64,000 bases of DNA from the NCBI RefSeq assembly GCF_026343295.1, contig NZ_JAPELY010000003.1:992001-1056000 (forward strand), given 5' to 3'. The first letter of the stretch is position 1; every line of letters begins with the position of its first letter. The position numbers and the translations under genes were made by a program. This document shows, piece after piece, positions 43,501 through 51,205 of this stretch. The notes beneath the pieces were generated by a model. The model worked only from the letters and a program-made list of their open reading frames with translations. It ran no database searches and was not told the origin of the DNA. Origin of the DNA: Streptomyces sp. NBC_00083. GTDB lineage: Bacteria > Actinomycetota > Actinomycetes > Streptomycetales > Streptomycetaceae.

Positions 43501-43828
43501 TGCTGGGGCTCCGCCCCAGACCCCGTTCGCGCCTTGAGGGCGCTCGTCCTCAATCGCCGGACAGGCTGAGGTGGCCCGGGATGGGCATGCCGCCCAGGCC
43601 GACCCCGCTAGGGGCGCGGGGAACTGCGCGGGAAGCGACCACGGTCCGCAGCCGAAGGCGGGGTTGCTGGGGCTCGGCCCCAGACCCCGTGTCGCGCCTT
43701 GAGGGCGCTCGTCCTCAATCGCCGGACAGGCTGAGGTGGCCCGGGATGGGCATGCCGCCAAGGCCCACCCACCCAGGGGCGCGGGGAACTGCGCGAGACG
43801 CGACCACGGTCCGCAGCCGAAGGCGGGG
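43501..43828. repeat. Two 164-bp tandem intergenic repeat units
   Basis: Units at 43501-43664 and 43665-43828 are highly similar. Each begins TGCTGGGGCTC, includes CGCCTTGAGGGCGCTCGTCC, CAATCGCCGGACAGGCTGA and GGGGCGCGGGGAACTGCGCG, and ends near CCACGGTCCGCAGCCGAAGG. Both units contain short dyads. From memory, related sequences are scattered through intergenic regions of many streptomycetes. Open frames across them are not genes. Together with flanking sequence they fill the 560-nt gap between the solute-binding-protein and LacI genes. Confidence 0.85.
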
Positions 43829-43885
43829 CTGCCCCGCCAGCGGCGGGCCCGGCACGGGAAGGCCGCCCGGGGTGGCGGAAACCCG

Positions 43886-44926
43886 CTAAGCCGTTTCGCG
43901 TACGACCAGTTCGGGGTCGAACACGACCGACGTCGGATCCGTACGCCGCCCCCGGACGTGCTCGTCGAGCAACCGAGCCATCTCCCCCGCCATCGCCTCC
44001 ACCGGCTGCCGCACCGTCGTCAACGGTGGACGGCACGCCGTGGCGATCCCGGAGTCGTCGAAGCCGATCACCGCGACATCGTCCGGAACCCGCCGCCCGC
44101 GCTCGCGCAGCAGCTGGCAGGCGCCCTGCGCCATCAGGTCGTTCGCCGCGAACAGGCCGTCCACGTCCGGGAGTTCGTCCAGCAGGCGCGCCATCGCGGC
44201 GACCCCGCTGTCCAGGGTGAATCCGCCCTCGACGACCGGCACGTAGGGATGGCCGTTGCGGGCCATGGTGTCGCGGAAGCCCGCGAGCCGCTCCTGGCTC
44301 GCGCTCACCGCGAGCGGCCCCGCCACCGTGGCGGGCCGCCGGCAGCCGCGTGCCAGGAGCCGCTCCGCCGCGAGCCGCCCCCCGTCGCGGTGGTCCAGAT
44401 CCACATAGCTCAGCGGCACCGGCCGCGTCGGACGGGCGAACAGCACCGCGGGCAGCTTCGCCGCGGCCAGAAGCGTGGGGAGGGGATCGTCGGCGTGGGT
44501 CGAGACGATGAGCGCACCGTCCGCGCGGCCCTGCCGCAGATACGTGAGCACCTCGTCGCGGTCCTCGGCCGACTCGGCGAACATCAGCACCGGATGCATC
44601 GAGCGCGGACGCAGAAAGCCGACCACACCGGCGACCACCCTGCCGAAGAACGGGTCGGCGAAGACTCGCGCGGCGAACGCCTCCTGGCTCTCGCCCGGCC
44701 CGCTGCCCGCCCCCGAGACCACCAGGGCGATCGTCTCCGCGCGCCGCGTCACCAGCGACCGCGCGGCCCGGTTGGGCGCGTAGCCCGTCCGCGCGATCGC
44801 GCGCTGAACCATCTCCTGGATCGCCGGGTCCACATTGCGGACGCCGTTCACGACCCGGGAAACGGTCGCACGGGAGACGCCTGCCTCGCGGGCGACATCC
44901 TCCAGGGTGGGGGCCTGCCTGCTCAT
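43886..44926 (-). CDS. LacI family transcriptional repressor
   Basis: This 346-residue protein has an N-terminal LacI-type HTH (APTLEDVAREAGVSRATVSRVVNGVRNV) with hinge helix and a periplasmic-binding-protein-like effector domain ending YVDLDHRDGGRLAAERLLARG and VAVIGFDDSGIA. It probably releases DNA when it binds a sugar. It lies upstream of the ceb-like operon on the same strand and next to several glycosidase genes. A palindrome AGAGCGCTCT lies 36 nt upstream of its start, and the same core recurs near 50.9 and 51.2 kb, which suggests autoregulation plus control of the secreted proteins there. Confidence 0.92.
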   Translation of the reverse strand: MSRQAPTLEDVAREAGVSRATVSRVVNGVRNVDPAIQEMVQRAIARTGYAPNRAARSLVTRRAETIALVVSGAGSGPGESQEAFAARVFADPFFGRVVAGVVGFLRPRSMHPVLMFAESAEDRDEVLTYLRQGRADGALIVSTHADDPLPTLLAAAKLPAVLFARPTRPVPLSYVDLDHRDGGRLAAERLLARGCRRPATVAGPLAVSASQERLAGFRDTMARNGHPYVPVVEGGFTLDSGVAAMARLLDELPDVDGLFAANDLMAQGACQLLRERGRRVPDDVAVIGFDDSGIATACRPPLTTVRQPVEAMAGEMARLLDEHVRGRRTDPTSVVFDPELVVRETA

Positions 44927-45291
44927 GCCCGCACCCTAACGGCCCGCCGGGGACACGGCATAGAGCGCTCTCCTCGCCCCGCGGCGGACGGGGAGCGGCG
45001 CGGAGCGGCGGGGGAGGGCCGGCGCGTGTGCGGGGGGTGGCCCGAGCGGCCGCGTCGGCGGACGGCGGGACGGCCGGGCCGGACGGGTCGGGCGGTGGCT
45101 GACGCACGCGGTCGGCTGCGAGGTCCTGCCGCGGCGCTCCGGCCGCGGCGCCCGGTCCCGGGAGGACGAACCCCCGGTCAGCCGTTTCGTCGTGGCGCAC
45201 CACGACCGTGACCGGACCGACTGGAACCTGCTGGTGGGTGACCGGCTGCGCCAGGCCGAGGGGCTTTGACCGGCCGCCCGGCCCGGCCCGC
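44927..45291. other. 365-nt intergenic region upstream of the LacI gene
   Basis: The region holds the AGAGCGCTCT site at 44962-44971. On the plus strand a frame without start codon (44964-45269) ends in a protein-like stretch RFVVAHHDRDRTDWNLLVGD; it could be a decayed gene remnant. I cannot identify it. Confidence 0.4.
44962..44971. promoter_or_regulatory. LacI-type operator AGAGCGCTCT
   Basis: This perfect 10-bp palindrome with a central CG lies 36 nt upstream of the LacI start codon. It matches the core of the sites at 50896-50919 and 51152-51163. Confidence 0.6.
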
Positions 45292-47727
45292 TCACTCCAC
45301 CGCCCGCACCTCCAGGATGTGCTCCAGCGGCGCATCGCCCGCCGAACGGCCCGCCAGTACCCGGCACGGCCCCGGTTCCACACGCCATCCACCGCCTTCC
45401 TCGTCCCAGTGCCGCAGCAGCCGCCCCGGCACCTCCACCCGCGCCGTCACCGTTTCCCCCGGGCCGGCACACACCGCGACATGCCCCGCGAACCACCGCT
45501 CGGGGTGCTCCACCGGGGAGCCGGGCCGTGCCAGGTACACCTGGACGACCTCGCGTCCCGTGCGCGTTCCGGTGTTGCGCAGCCGTACGCGTACGGTGAA
45601 CGGGTCGCCCGCGCGCACCGCGTCCGGTCCCGTCAACTGCTCGTACGACCACGTCGTATAGCCCAGCCCGTGTCCGAACCAGTACGCCGGCGTCCCGGCC
45701 GACCGGAGCCAGCCGCGGTGCCCGACGTGGATCCCCTCGCTGTAGGCGAGCCGTCCGTCGGCGGGGAGCGTGTCGGTGACGGGGGCGTCCGCGAGCACCG
45801 CCGGCCATGTGGTGGGCAGGCGCCCGCCGGGCTCCGCGCGGCCGAACAGGACGTCGGCCAGGCCCGTGCCGCCCTCCTGCCCGGGGAACCAGGACAGGAG
45901 CAGCGCCCCGACCTCGTCCCGCCAGGGCATCTCCACCGGTCCGCCGCTGTTGACGACGACGACCGTGCGGGCGTTGGCGCCGGCCACCTCCCGTACCAGG
46001 GCGTCCTGTTCGGGCCCGAGCGCGAGGCTCTCGCGGTCGCGGCCCTCGCACTCGTCGTACTCCGTCGTGCCGACGACCACGACCGCCACATCGGCGCGGC
46101 GCGCGGCGCGGCCGGCCGCGGCGACGGCCGCCGCCGGGTCCGGGACGGGCGGCGCGGCGCTGACGATCATCGCGCGACCGCTGCCGGGCGCCAGCTCGCG
46201 CCGTGCGACGAGCACCGGAGTGCTGCCCGCCGCCAGACGCACGGCAGCGGTGTGCAGCGGCGGGGTGACGTGGACGAGAGCCGGGTCGTCCGTCTCCCGG
46301 GCGAAGTCGCCCGCCAGGACGTCCCTGCCGTCCAGGCGCAGGCTCATGCGGCCGAACCCCGCGATGCCCAGGGTCCAGAGGCCCGTCTCGGACGGATGCA
46401 GCCGGGCGCTGATCTCCACGGTGTGCGCCCCGGCCGGCACCGGAGGCTCCAACTGCCGTGCACAGGAACGTAGTTCGGTGTGGAGCTCGCGCCCGCCCGC
46501 GTCCAGGACGCGCAGCAGGACTCCGGGCGCCCCGGAGTCCGGAGCGGTGCACCAGGTGTCGTCGAGGGCGGGCGGCGGTCCGGCCGGAGTGGGGCCGGGC
46601 ACGTGCACGACCTTCGCGCGGCCCCGCAGCCGGGCCCGGATCCCGTCCAGGACGCCGACCTCGGCGTGCGGGAACACTCCGGCGCTGCCGCCGCCCTGGG
46701 TGCGGGTCCTGGCGGCGTGCGCGCCGATGACCGCGACCGTCGCCAGGCCGTCGGCGTCCAGCGGCAGGACACCGCGGTTGGCGAGCAGGACGGTGCCCGC
46801 CGCCGCGGCACGGCGCAGCAGCGCCCGCGTCCGCCCCGGACGCAGGCCCGCCCGCGCGCGGGCGCGGGGCGCGCCGAGCGCGCCGAGCCAGTGCGACAGC
46901 CGCAGCAAACGACGCACCTTCTCGTCCACGGCCTCCAGGGCGATCTCCCCCGCCTCGACCGCGCGCACCAGCGCCTCGCCCCACACCCCCTCGGGCCCCG
47001 GCATCACCAGGTCGAGTCCGGCGCGCGCGGTCGGCCGCAGCGCGCGCACCGCCCCCCAGTCCGAGACGACGACGCCGTCGAAGCCCCACGCCTCCCGCAG
47101 CACGCCGTCGAGGAGCGGACTCGCCGTGGCGGTCGTGCCGTTGACCGCGTTGTAGCCGGCCATGACCAGTCGGACACCGGCCGCCACGGCCGCCTCGAAC
47201 GGGGCGAGGTACACCTCGTGCAGGGCGCGCTCGCCGACCCGTACGTCCACCGTCAGGCGCTCGGTCTCTGAGTCGTTGGCCACGAAATGCTTGGCCGTGG
47301 CCGCCACCCCGTGCGCCTGGATGCCGCGGACCAGGGCGGCGCCGATGCGGCCGGTCAGCTCCGGGTCCTCCGAGAAGCACTCGAAGTGCCGGCCGCCCAG
47401 CGGGCTGCGGTGCAGGTTGAGGTTGGGCGCGAGGACCACGTGCACGCCCTTGCGCCGCGCCTCGAGGGCGAGGAGCGAGCCGAGCCGCTCGACGAGGGAC
47501 TCGTCCCACGTGGCGGCGAGCGCTGTCGCCGAGGGCAGCAGGACGGCGGTGTGCCGTTCGTCCCACGACGGGCCGCGCACACCGGCCGGCCCGTCCGACA
47601 TCACCCACGGCCGCAGCTCGACCGCCGGCTCCGCCGCCGTGCTCCAGGTGTCGGCCCCCGTGAGCAGCCCGGCCTTGGCCCGCAGCGTGAGTTTGTCCAT
47701 CAGCCGGTCGAGCTCGTCGTCGTTCAT
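45292..47727 (-). CDS. GH3 beta-glucosidase with PA14-like insert
   Basis: This 811-residue glycoside hydrolase has no signal peptide and is probably cytoplasmic. The N-terminal barrel carries the nucleophile Asp223 in VVVSDWGA, with the substrate-binding KHFVANDSE near residue 150. The second alpha/beta domain resumes with AVVVVGTTEYDECEGRDRESLALG. Between them (about residues 390-530) is a beta-rich insert of PA14 type, and a fibronectin-III-like domain ends the protein (GREVVQVYLARPGS). This order is typical of broad-specificity beta-glucosidases. ATG 47727 follows GAGGGGGCGGGG. The next gene upstream on the same strand is a secreted glycosidase 46 nt away, so an operon is likely. Confidence 0.92.
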   Translation of the reverse strand: MNDDELDRLMDKLTLRAKAGLLTGADTWSTAAEPAVELRPWVMSDGPAGVRGPSWDERHTAVLLPSATALAATWDESLVERLGSLLALEARRKGVHVVLAPNLNLHRSPLGGRHFECFSEDPELTGRIGAALVRGIQAHGVAATAKHFVANDSETERLTVDVRVGERALHEVYLAPFEAAVAAGVRLVMAGYNAVNGTTATASPLLDGVLREAWGFDGVVVSDWGAVRALRPTARAGLDLVMPGPEGVWGEALVRAVEAGEIALEAVDEKVRRLLRLSHWLGALGAPRARARAGLRPGRTRALLRRAAAAGTVLLANRGVLPLDADGLATVAVIGAHAARTRTQGGGSAGVFPHAEVGVLDGIRARLRGRAKVVHVPGPTPAGPPPALDDTWCTAPDSGAPGVLLRVLDAGGRELHTELRSCARQLEPPVPAGAHTVEISARLHPSETGLWTLGIAGFGRMSLRLDGRDVLAGDFARETDDPALVHVTPPLHTAAVRLAAGSTPVLVARRELAPGSGRAMIVSAAPPVPDPAAAVAAAGRAARRADVAVVVVGTTEYDECEGRDRESLALGPEQDALVREVAGANARTVVVVNSGGPVEMPWRDEVGALLLSWFPGQEGGTGLADVLFGRAEPGGRLPTTWPAVLADAPVTDTLPADGRLAYSEGIHVGHRGWLRSAGTPAYWFGHGLGYTTWSYEQLTGPDAVRAGDPFTVRVRLRNTGTRTGREVVQVYLARPGSPVEHPERWFAGHVAVCAGPGETVTARVEVPGRLLRHWDEEGGGWRVEPGPCRVLAGRSAGDAPLEHILEVRAVE

Positions 47728-47773
47728 CCCCGCCCCCTCGTCCTTCACCCTGCACCCGCTCCCTGATGGACCG

Positions 47774-49528
47774 TCAGTTGTAGACGCCGAAGGAGTACAG
47801 CGAGTAGCCGTACCCGGTGCCGCGCGCCGTCCCGTCGACCCGCACGTAGCGGCCCGTACCGCTGACGTCGAAGTCGTCCACCCCGCCGTTGCCGTCGGTG
47901 ACGGTCCGCACCGTCCGCCAGCTCTGGCCGTCGTCCGACGTCTGGATCGTGTACGCCTTGGCGTACGAGGCCTCCCACACCAGCTGCACGTGCCGGAAGG
48001 ACGTACGGGTGCCGAGGTCGACCTGGAGCCACTGCGGGTCGCTCCAGTCACTTGCCCAGCGGGTGGTGGGGTTGCCGTCCACCGCGTTGGCCGCCGTGCA
48101 CGGGCAGTCGCCGTAACTCGCCTGGAAGGACGAGGCGGTGGCGGGCTTGCCGCGCGCGATGTCGGTCCCGTTCACCACGGGCGGCACGACCTTCAGGGAG
48201 CGGGTCTCCACGCCCACGTTGCCGTGGCCGTCGGTCGCCTTGACGTAGACCTTCCACGCGCCGGGCCGGTCGGGCGCCGTGAACTTCAGCCGACCGCCGC
48301 CCAGATCGGTGAAGGGCAGCGAGACCAGCTGCTTGCTGCCGTCGAGGTAGTTGCTGTTGTCGAGCACCTCGTAGGTGATCGGGTCACCATTGGGGTCCGT
48401 GGCCCGCACGTCCAGGACGGCGTCGCGGCCGGCCTGCACGTTCGCGGAGCCGCCCTCGACGTCCAGGGCGGAGATGACGGGCGGCGTGTTGTCGTGCGAG
48501 GTGTCCTTGCCGTAGGACCGCTTCACCGCGTAGTACGACAGCCGCTTCTGCCCGGCGGGCAGCAGGTTGAACCAGATGCCGCCGAAGTCGTACTCCGTCC
48601 CGTAGTGGAACATCGTCGCGCCCAGCGCCACCCCCTTGTGCCCGGTGACACAGCCCCACGCCTTGGTGTAGCCGTCGGCCTTGGCCTGGTCGCTCGGCTC
48701 CTGCGGCACCCCGTTGGCGTCGTCGGGCACCTCCCACTCGCCGGCGGGACCGGTCTCCGTGATGATGTACGGCTTGGTGTAACCACCTTGCTGCCAGGCC
48801 GACTTGACGTCGCAGACCGCGTTGTAGGAGTTGACCGCGTACAGATCCAGGTCGGGGGCGTTCTTCTTGTAGTAGGGCCACGCACCGACCCAGGCGTCGG
48901 TCGAGGTGACCGGGTGGTTCGGATCGATGCTGTGGATCTTCTTGGTGATGTCATTGACGAGCGTGGTGTACGCGTCGCGCTGGCGCTCCAGCTCGTCGCC
49001 GCTGTAACAGTTCTGGAGACCGAGCACCGACTCGTTGCCGACGTCCCACATCAGGACCCCGGGATTGTCCTTGTAGGTCTGCACCCACTTCGGGAACTCG
49101 TCGAGCACCTGGTTCTTGTACGTGGTGTCGGTCAGGTAGTTGACGCAGCCACCCGATCCCGGTCCGCCGCCGGGCTGGAGCCAGAACCCGGCGATGACCT
49201 TGATGCCGTGCGCGGCGGCCGAGTCGAAGAGCGGCTTGCTCGACGCGTCCGTGCCCCAGGTCCGTATGGTGTTGACGCCCATGGACTGGAGATCGGGCAG
49301 GTACTTGTCGGCGTCGGCGACGGAGGGCCCCCAGGTCAGGCCCTTGATCTGGTACGGCTGCCCGTCCACGGACAACTGCCAGTTGCCCTGGGCGCCGGTC
49401 ACCTTGGCGACGCTTCCTGCGGCGTGGGCCGTGGCCGCGGGCAGGGCGGCGAGCATCCCGACGGTCAGGGCGCCGGCTGCCAGCGGCGCCAGCAGGCGGC
49501 GGGATCGGATACGCGGTGGTGGGGTCAC
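47774..49528 (-). CDS. Secreted clan-A-type glycoside hydrolase with C-terminal discoidin/CBM32 domain
   Basis: This 584-residue protein has a Sec signal peptide (RIRSRR then a hydrophobic core, cleavage after AHA near residue 36). The catalytic part is a (beta/alpha)8 barrel with candidate acid/base Glu166 in MWDVGNES and nucleophile Glu258 in IITETGP, as in GH2/GH5-like enzymes. A beta-sandwich linker (about 350-440) and an F5/8 type C (discoidin) carbohydrate-binding domain (about 450-584; ARGKPATASSFQ...AVDGNPTTRWASDWSDPQWLQVDLG) follow. It probably acts on a beta-glucan or similar polymer outside the cell; specificity cannot be read. GTG 49528 follows GAGGA. It lies upstream of, and probably co-transcribed with, the GH3 gene. 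Confidence 0.85.
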   Translation of the reverse strand: MTPPPRIRSRRLLAPLAAGALTVGMLAALPAATAHAAGSVAKVTGAQGNWQLSVDGQPYQIKGLTWGPSVADADKYLPDLQSMGVNTIRTWGTDASSKPLFDSAAAHGIKVIAGFWLQPGGGPGSGGCVNYLTDTTYKNQVLDEFPKWVQTYKDNPGVLMWDVGNESVLGLQNCYSGDELERQRDAYTTLVNDITKKIHSIDPNHPVTSTDAWVGAWPYYKKNAPDLDLYAVNSYNAVCDVKSAWQQGGYTKPYIITETGPAGEWEVPDDANGVPQEPSDQAKADGYTKAWGCVTGHKGVALGATMFHYGTEYDFGGIWFNLLPAGQKRLSYYAVKRSYGKDTSHDNTPPVISALDVEGGSANVQAGRDAVLDVRATDPNGDPITYEVLDNSNYLDGSKQLVSLPFTDLGGGRLKFTAPDRPGAWKVYVKATDGHGNVGVETRSLKVVPPVVNGTDIARGKPATASSFQASYGDCPCTAANAVDGNPTTRWASDWSDPQWLQVDLGTRTSFRHVQLVWEASYAKAYTIQTSDDGQSWRTVRTVTDGNGGVDDFDVSGTGRYVRVDGTARGTGYGYSLYSFGVYN

Positions 49529-49628
49529 GGTGTCCTCTTCTGTGGGGAGTGTGGCCGGCCCGGCCGTGGCGGGACGGTGAGCGGCCGGGCCGGCCGGAAC
49601 GGGAAGGGGCGGCGGGGGCGCCGCTCCC

Positions 49629-50735
49629 TCAGGGGAGCCGGTAGTTCGCGTCCAGGGCCGCGCCCGCCTCGGGGTGCGTCTGGTCGTAGCCGCGCGCGTC
49701 GCACTGCAGACCGCCGACGACACAGTGGTCGACCAGGGCCTTCAGGGTGGCGTCGTCCCACGCGTTGAAGAAGTCGTAGTGGAACGAGTAGCTCGGCCCG
49801 CTCGCGAGCTTCGCCCGGGAGAGGTCACCGTTGACCGGGAACGCCATCTTGAACTCGATCATCGGCAGGGCCACCGGGTGGTCGGCCGGGCAGACGTTGT
49901 CGTTGGTGCCGGGCTTGACCACGGGGTAGGCCATGTGCGCCTTGTGGTCGGGGGTGTCGAGGTACTTGCCGTCCCAGCAACTGGGCGCCTGGAAGCGGAT
50001 GTTGAGCTGGACGTCGGCCCGGCTCGGGCAGTCGGTGGGGAAGGCGACGTTGAAGAAACTGTCGCCGCACTCCCAGCCCTCGACGAATCCGGGGTGGTGG
50101 CGGAACTCGTCGGCCGACTGCATCGGGTTGGCGACCACGAACCGCAGGCCCTTGGGGAAGGGCCGGACACTCGTGTAGTCGGTCACGCCCGCCTTGTAGT
50201 AGATCGTCTGGGGCCCGACCGGAAGGATCTTCTGGTCGCCGTTGAACAGCGACGGCATCCAGTAGCCGGACTTGTCGCCGGGCGCCTTGCAGGTGGTGCC
50301 GCCCGCGTCCAGGGAGGCCGTGGTGCTGTTGGCGTTGGTGGTGGTGTTGCCCATGAACGTGTGGTCGTGGGACTTGCCCGGCTGCTGCGGGTAGACGATC
50401 GGGTCGTCCGGCGCGGTGTGCGTCACCGAACAGTTGGCCTGGAACTCGTGGAAGTACCGGTGGGGCGGATCCTGCGTGGACGGGGAGACGCCGGTGACCG
50501 GGGGGTTCGCCGGGATGTAGCCGTCGCCGTCGGGGTCGTCCCCCGAAGTGGCGGTGGACGCGGCCATGGTCATGGCCATGGTGTGCGCGGTGTGACCGGT
50601 CGCGAGCGGCGCCGTGGCCGCGCCGGCCGGTGCGGGCGTGCCGGCGCTCATGGCGACGCCGCCGAGCCCGAGCGTGGTCAGCAGCATGGCGCCGGCGATC
50701 AGGGTGCCGGAGAGGAGACGCGATCTCCGTGGCAT
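49629..50735 (-). CDS. Secreted DUF1996 protein
   Basis: This 368-residue protein has an N-terminal signal sequence (MPRRSRLLSGTLIAGAMLLT). The rest matches DUF1996, a domain abundant in fungi and found in some streptomycetes: RYFHEFQANCSVTH, PGKSHDHTFMGNTTTN, GYWMPSLFNGDQ and SCWDGKYLDTPDHKAHMAYP, with several conserved His and Cys residues that could form disulphides or bind metal. The function is not established. Its clustering with secreted glycosidases suggests a role in polysaccharide attack or binding. AGGAGGACTTC precedes the ATG. It is divergent from the Tat-exported beta-helix protein, and a 24-bp palindrome lies between them. Confidence 0.82.
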   Translation of the reverse strand: MPRRSRLLSGTLIAGAMLLTTLGLGGVAMSAGTPAPAGAATAPLATGHTAHTMAMTMAASTATSGDDPDGDGYIPANPPVTGVSPSTQDPPHRYFHEFQANCSVTHTAPDDPIVYPQQPGKSHDHTFMGNTTTNANSTTASLDAGGTTCKAPGDKSGYWMPSLFNGDQKILPVGPQTIYYKAGVTDYTSVRPFPKGLRFVVANPMQSADEFRHHPGFVEGWECGDSFFNVAFPTDCPSRADVQLNIRFQAPSCWDGKYLDTPDHKAHMAYPVVKPGTNDNVCPADHPVALPMIEFKMAFPVNGDLSRAKLASGPSYSFHYDFFNAWDDATLKALVDHCVVGGLQCDARGYDQTHPEAGAALDANYRLP

Positions 50736-50895
50736 GAAGTCCTCCTGGAGATGACGGAGTTGGGGGAGCGGGGAGAGGAGGGTGCGGCCGGGACCGCCGG
50801 TGGCGCGGTTCCCCGGGGCCCGTGAGCGGGACCGGGTTCCCCGGGCCGTGCGGGCACCGGCCGGACGCTGAACCGTGGTCGAAAGCTGGGAGACT

Positions 50896-50919
50896 CACTG
50901 GGAGAGCGCTCTCCCAGTG
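50896..50919. promoter_or_regulatory. Perfect 24-bp palindrome, LacI-type operator
   Basis: CACTGGGAGAGC is followed immediately by its exact complement, centred on GAGCGCTC. Outer arms GGAGACT (50889-50895) and AGTCTCC (50924-50930) extend the dyad. The form matches streptomycete LacI-family operators; the well-known CebR site also has the core GAGCGCTC. Confidence 0.7.
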
Positions 50920-51151
50920 CTGGAGTCTCCGGGCGCCGACGCGGCAGTGTCAAGGGGCGTGACGGGAGAACCCGGGGCTGCGGAGGGGTCCGCATGGCGG
51001 CCGCAACGACGCACTGAGGAAGGCGAGTTGATGCGTTCCCGCCCTCGGACCCCCGCTCACCAGGCATGTGACGACATGTGAACGCAAACCCCGGGGATTT
51101 CTGCCGGAACCCTTGACGTTGAGTTCACCGGGATGAAGCATTCCCCGGCGA

Positions 51152-51163
51152 GAGAGCGCTCCC
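51152..51163. promoter_or_regulatory. Second LacI-type site, GAGAGCGCTCCC
   Basis: The core GAGCGCTC is intact and the right arm departs by one base from the upstream palindrome. It lies 43 nt before the start of the beta-helix gene, within a likely leader. Confidence 0.55.
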
Positions 51164-51205
51164 CCGCCCCCCTTCGTTCACCTCTTGAACCAGGAGAGTC
51201 TCCCC

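Larger units (their letters stand above)
50736..51205. other. 470-nt divergent regulatory region
   Basis: This gap lies between the DUF1996 gene and the beta-helix gene. It contains two GAGCGCTC-centred sites, at 50896-50919 and 51152-51163, which bracket the likely promoters. No coding frame in it is convincing. Confidence 0.6.

Noticed and set aside
43443..43889. Open frames across the tandem intergenic repeats
   Set aside because: They read the same repeat twice, lack ribosome binding sites and resemble no protein; the DNA repeat explains them.
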